The translations under genes and the position numbers were made by a program. From HXMU1420-2 sp017643305 (GTDB taxonomy: Bacteria; Pseudomonadota; Alphaproteobacteria; Rhodobacterales; Rhodobacteraceae): a DNA stretch of 64,000 nucleotides. The stretch lies in the NCBI GenBank assembly GCA_965217135.1, contig OZ244249.1, forward strand, positions 3,658,001 to 3,722,000, given 5' to 3'. This document shows positions 62,513-64,000 of the stretch, one piece after another (position 1 is the first letter of the stretch; every line of letters begins with the position of its first letter). The notes beneath the pieces were generated by a model. That model did no database searches, had not been told where the DNA came from, and saw nothing but the letters and a program-made list of their open reading frames with translations.

Positions 62513-64000
62513 CTACTCCGCTGGTGACCGACCTTCCGCAGTTCGGTCCAGCAATGCCTTGAGTTGGGCGCGGTAAAACCGTGCGGCCTGCGTAATTTCG
62601 GGCTCTCGAGTGCTGGTACGGGCGTCAAGCCAACCCCGGATGTTTACTCCACTCAAGGCAGACAACGGAACAGCCATGGCAAGACTTACTGCGATGGGCA
62701 GCAACCACAGGCTCACAAATCCGCCAAAGATCCCGACAAAGAGAGCTATGCCGCTTGCGCTTTCCAGTGCATGGCAGATAATCAATGTCCGAAGCCCATA
62801 CTGCCCGCCCGTCCGGGCTTGCGGTGTCCAACCCTTTTGCAGGCCTAGAACAGTGCGGAAGACGGCGATCATTTGCTGCACCATCAGGATCGGTGCATAC
62901 AAGATGGACAGCAAAATTTCCGCCAGGAAAGACACCAGGAACCGCCCGCCGCCGCCGAAATCGCTCCACCGGGCACCAGTCATTGGCAAAGCCACTACGC
63001 CCAGGACCTTAGGGGCCAACAGCATGGCGTACATCAGCGCGATGATCATGACATGGCGCGCCTCGGTCATTTCCGGCCAGGTGGGCATCAGCGGGTTGCT
63101 CGCGCTAAAATAAGTCAGAATGCTGGCATCTTCACCCGAACCAATCAGCGCCCACATGACCAGCAGCGCAAACCAGATCGGGGACATCAGATAGCCCATA
63201 GCGCCGTGAAACAGGTGAAACCGGGACAAGGCCGCAAAGCCACGCGACCAGAGTAGGTTCAGGTGTTGCAGGTTGCCCTGGCACCAGCGACGGTCGCGGA
63301 GGACATAGTCGGTCAGTGTTTGGGGCGTTTCTTCGTAAGACCCACGAATGCGCGGCAGGAACCGCACACCCCATCCGGCCCGGCGCAGCAGCCCAGCCTC
63401 CACAAAGTCATGACTCATGATCAGGTTGTCGCGCCCGATCAACGACCGCACGCGTGGCAGGCCTGCGCAGGCGGCAAAGGCCTCGGTCCGGATGATAGCA
63501 TTATGGCCCCAGTAGTTGCCTTCACGCCCACACCAGCGGGCCACCCCTTCGGCCAACGCCGCGCCGTAGACGCCGTTGGCAAACTGCTGCATCCGGGCAA
63601 AAACCGATTGCGCGCCAACCAATTGCGGAAAGCTCTGGATCAACCCTGCGCCCGGATCACTGGCAAGCGCACCGGCCAGCCGGGAAATGGCGCGACCAGT
63701 CATGAGGCTGTCTGCGTCCAGCACGATCATCGCGGGCCATCCACCGCCCCAGCGTTGCACCCAGTTGGCGATATTGCCAACCTTACGATCCGTGTTTTCC
63801 GGACGCCGTCGGTAATAGAGCGGGATGTCATCCCCCAAATCCTTCCGCAGGGCCAATACGCTTTCCTGTTCCTGCGCTACGATGGCATCGTCACGCGTAT
63901 CGCTCAGCACGAATACCGCATACTCATGCGGCCCACCGATAGAACGCAGCTCTTCCAGCATCGACCGCGCATTGCCCAGAACATACCAAGGCACTTCGTT
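62513..64000 (-). CDS. opgH: glucans biosynthesis glucosyltransferase OpgH/MdoH (5' end outside the window)
   Basis: The last 496 codons of OpgH, the inner-membrane enzyme that polymerises UDP-glucose into periplasmic glucans. The frame is open to the end of the window (reading NEVPWYVLGN at the edge), so the start lies beyond 64000. It has the GT2 motifs VLDADSLM (metal-binding DxD), GHNAIIRTEAF, SHDFVEAGLLRRAGW and the product-site DRRWCQGNLQH (QxxRW-like). At least four membrane helices follow in the C-terminal half. It converges on the esterase gene. Confidence 0.93.
   Translation of the reverse strand, partial: NEVPWYVLGNARSMLEELRSIGGPHEYAVFVLSDTRDDAIVAQEQESVLALRKDLGDDIPLYYRRRPENTDRKVGNIANWVQRWGGGWPAMIVLDADSLMTGRAISRLAGALASDPGAGLIQSFPQLVGAQSVFARMQQFANGVYGAALAEGVARWCGREGNYWGHNAIIRTEAFAACAGLPRVRSLIGRDNLIMSHDFVEAGLLRRAGWGVRFLPRIRGSYEETPQTLTDYVLRDRRWCQGNLQHLNLLWSRGFAALSRFHLFHGAMGYLMSPIWFALLVMWALIGSGEDASILTYFSASNPLMPTWPEMTEARHVMIIALMYAMLLAPKVLGVVALPMTGARWSDFGGGGRFLVSFLAEILLSILYAPILMVQQMIAVFRTVLGLQKGWTPQARTGGQYGLRTLIICHALESASGIALFVGIFGGFVSLWLLPIAVSLAMAVPLSALSGVNIRGWLDARTSTREPEITQAARFYRAQLKALLDRTAEGRSPAE

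Noticed and set aside
1..64000. CRISPR arrays, tRNA genes, insertion sequences and prophage genes
   Set aside because: Looked for in all intergenic gaps and gene products; none found.

Overview
The window looks like chromosome of a marine-type alphaproteobacterium of the Rhodobacteraceae (Roseobacter group). The evidence is family-level: the F1 ATP synthase genes stand alone as atpHAGDC without the F0 genes, there is a coenzyme-B12-dependent (class II) ribonucleotide reductase, and DUF2125, DUF1489, Hint-domain and extensin-like proteins of the kind common in this group lie among high-GC, tightly packed genes. I saw no tRNA or rRNA gene, CRISPR array, insertion sequence, integrase or prophage.

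Layout. 1-9.1 kb: amino-acid and peptide enzymes (PLP lyase, M3 oligopeptidase), an FHA-serine protease gene interrupted by an in-frame amber codon, an SDR lacking the usual active-site Lys, a relic of an RTX-type protein, a hydrolase/isomerase pair, prs and a small H-type lectin. 9.1-14 kb: F1 ATP synthase operon with a clear terminator. 14-36.5 kb: housekeeping genes (gloB, clpA, hisC-tyrC, rpsD, nrdJ) mixed with envelope genes: an M23 protein, a TolQ/MotA-like plus giant coiled-coil OmpA-like pair, ChaC, DUF2125, a frameshifted secreted lyase-like gene, an extensin-like protein, an LpxR-like outer-membrane protein and an acyltransferase.

36.5-46.3 kb: one 3252-residue hybrid NRPS/PKS gene with the order A-T-KS-AT-T-aminotransferase-C-A-T. 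This is the most distinctive locus. The second adenylation domain carries a near-exact glycine code, and the protein has no release domain. Upstream lies a broken methyltransferase (TIGR04325-like) remnant.

47-53.3 kb: a sugar-acid catabolic operon (IlvD-type dehydratase, FAH hydrolase, 2-hydroxyacid dehydrogenase, mandelate-racemase-type dehydratase) with a divergent D-erythronate-dehydrogenase-like gene. 53.4-60 kb: a LysE exporter and a translationally coupled methylamine/betaine-type operon (802-residue FAD-GcvT oxidoreductase, MttB-family methyltransferase, TetR regulator, FAD oxidoreductase). 60-64 kb: two head-to-head gene fragments, a rhodanese, a PHB-depolymerase-like esterase, a cluster of three palindromes, and the 3' part of opgH running off the window.

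Two genes are broken by single events (amber at 4764, eight-G tract at 25437). Either could be real decay or a sequencing artefact. All family names come from reading the translated sequence by eye; no search was run.
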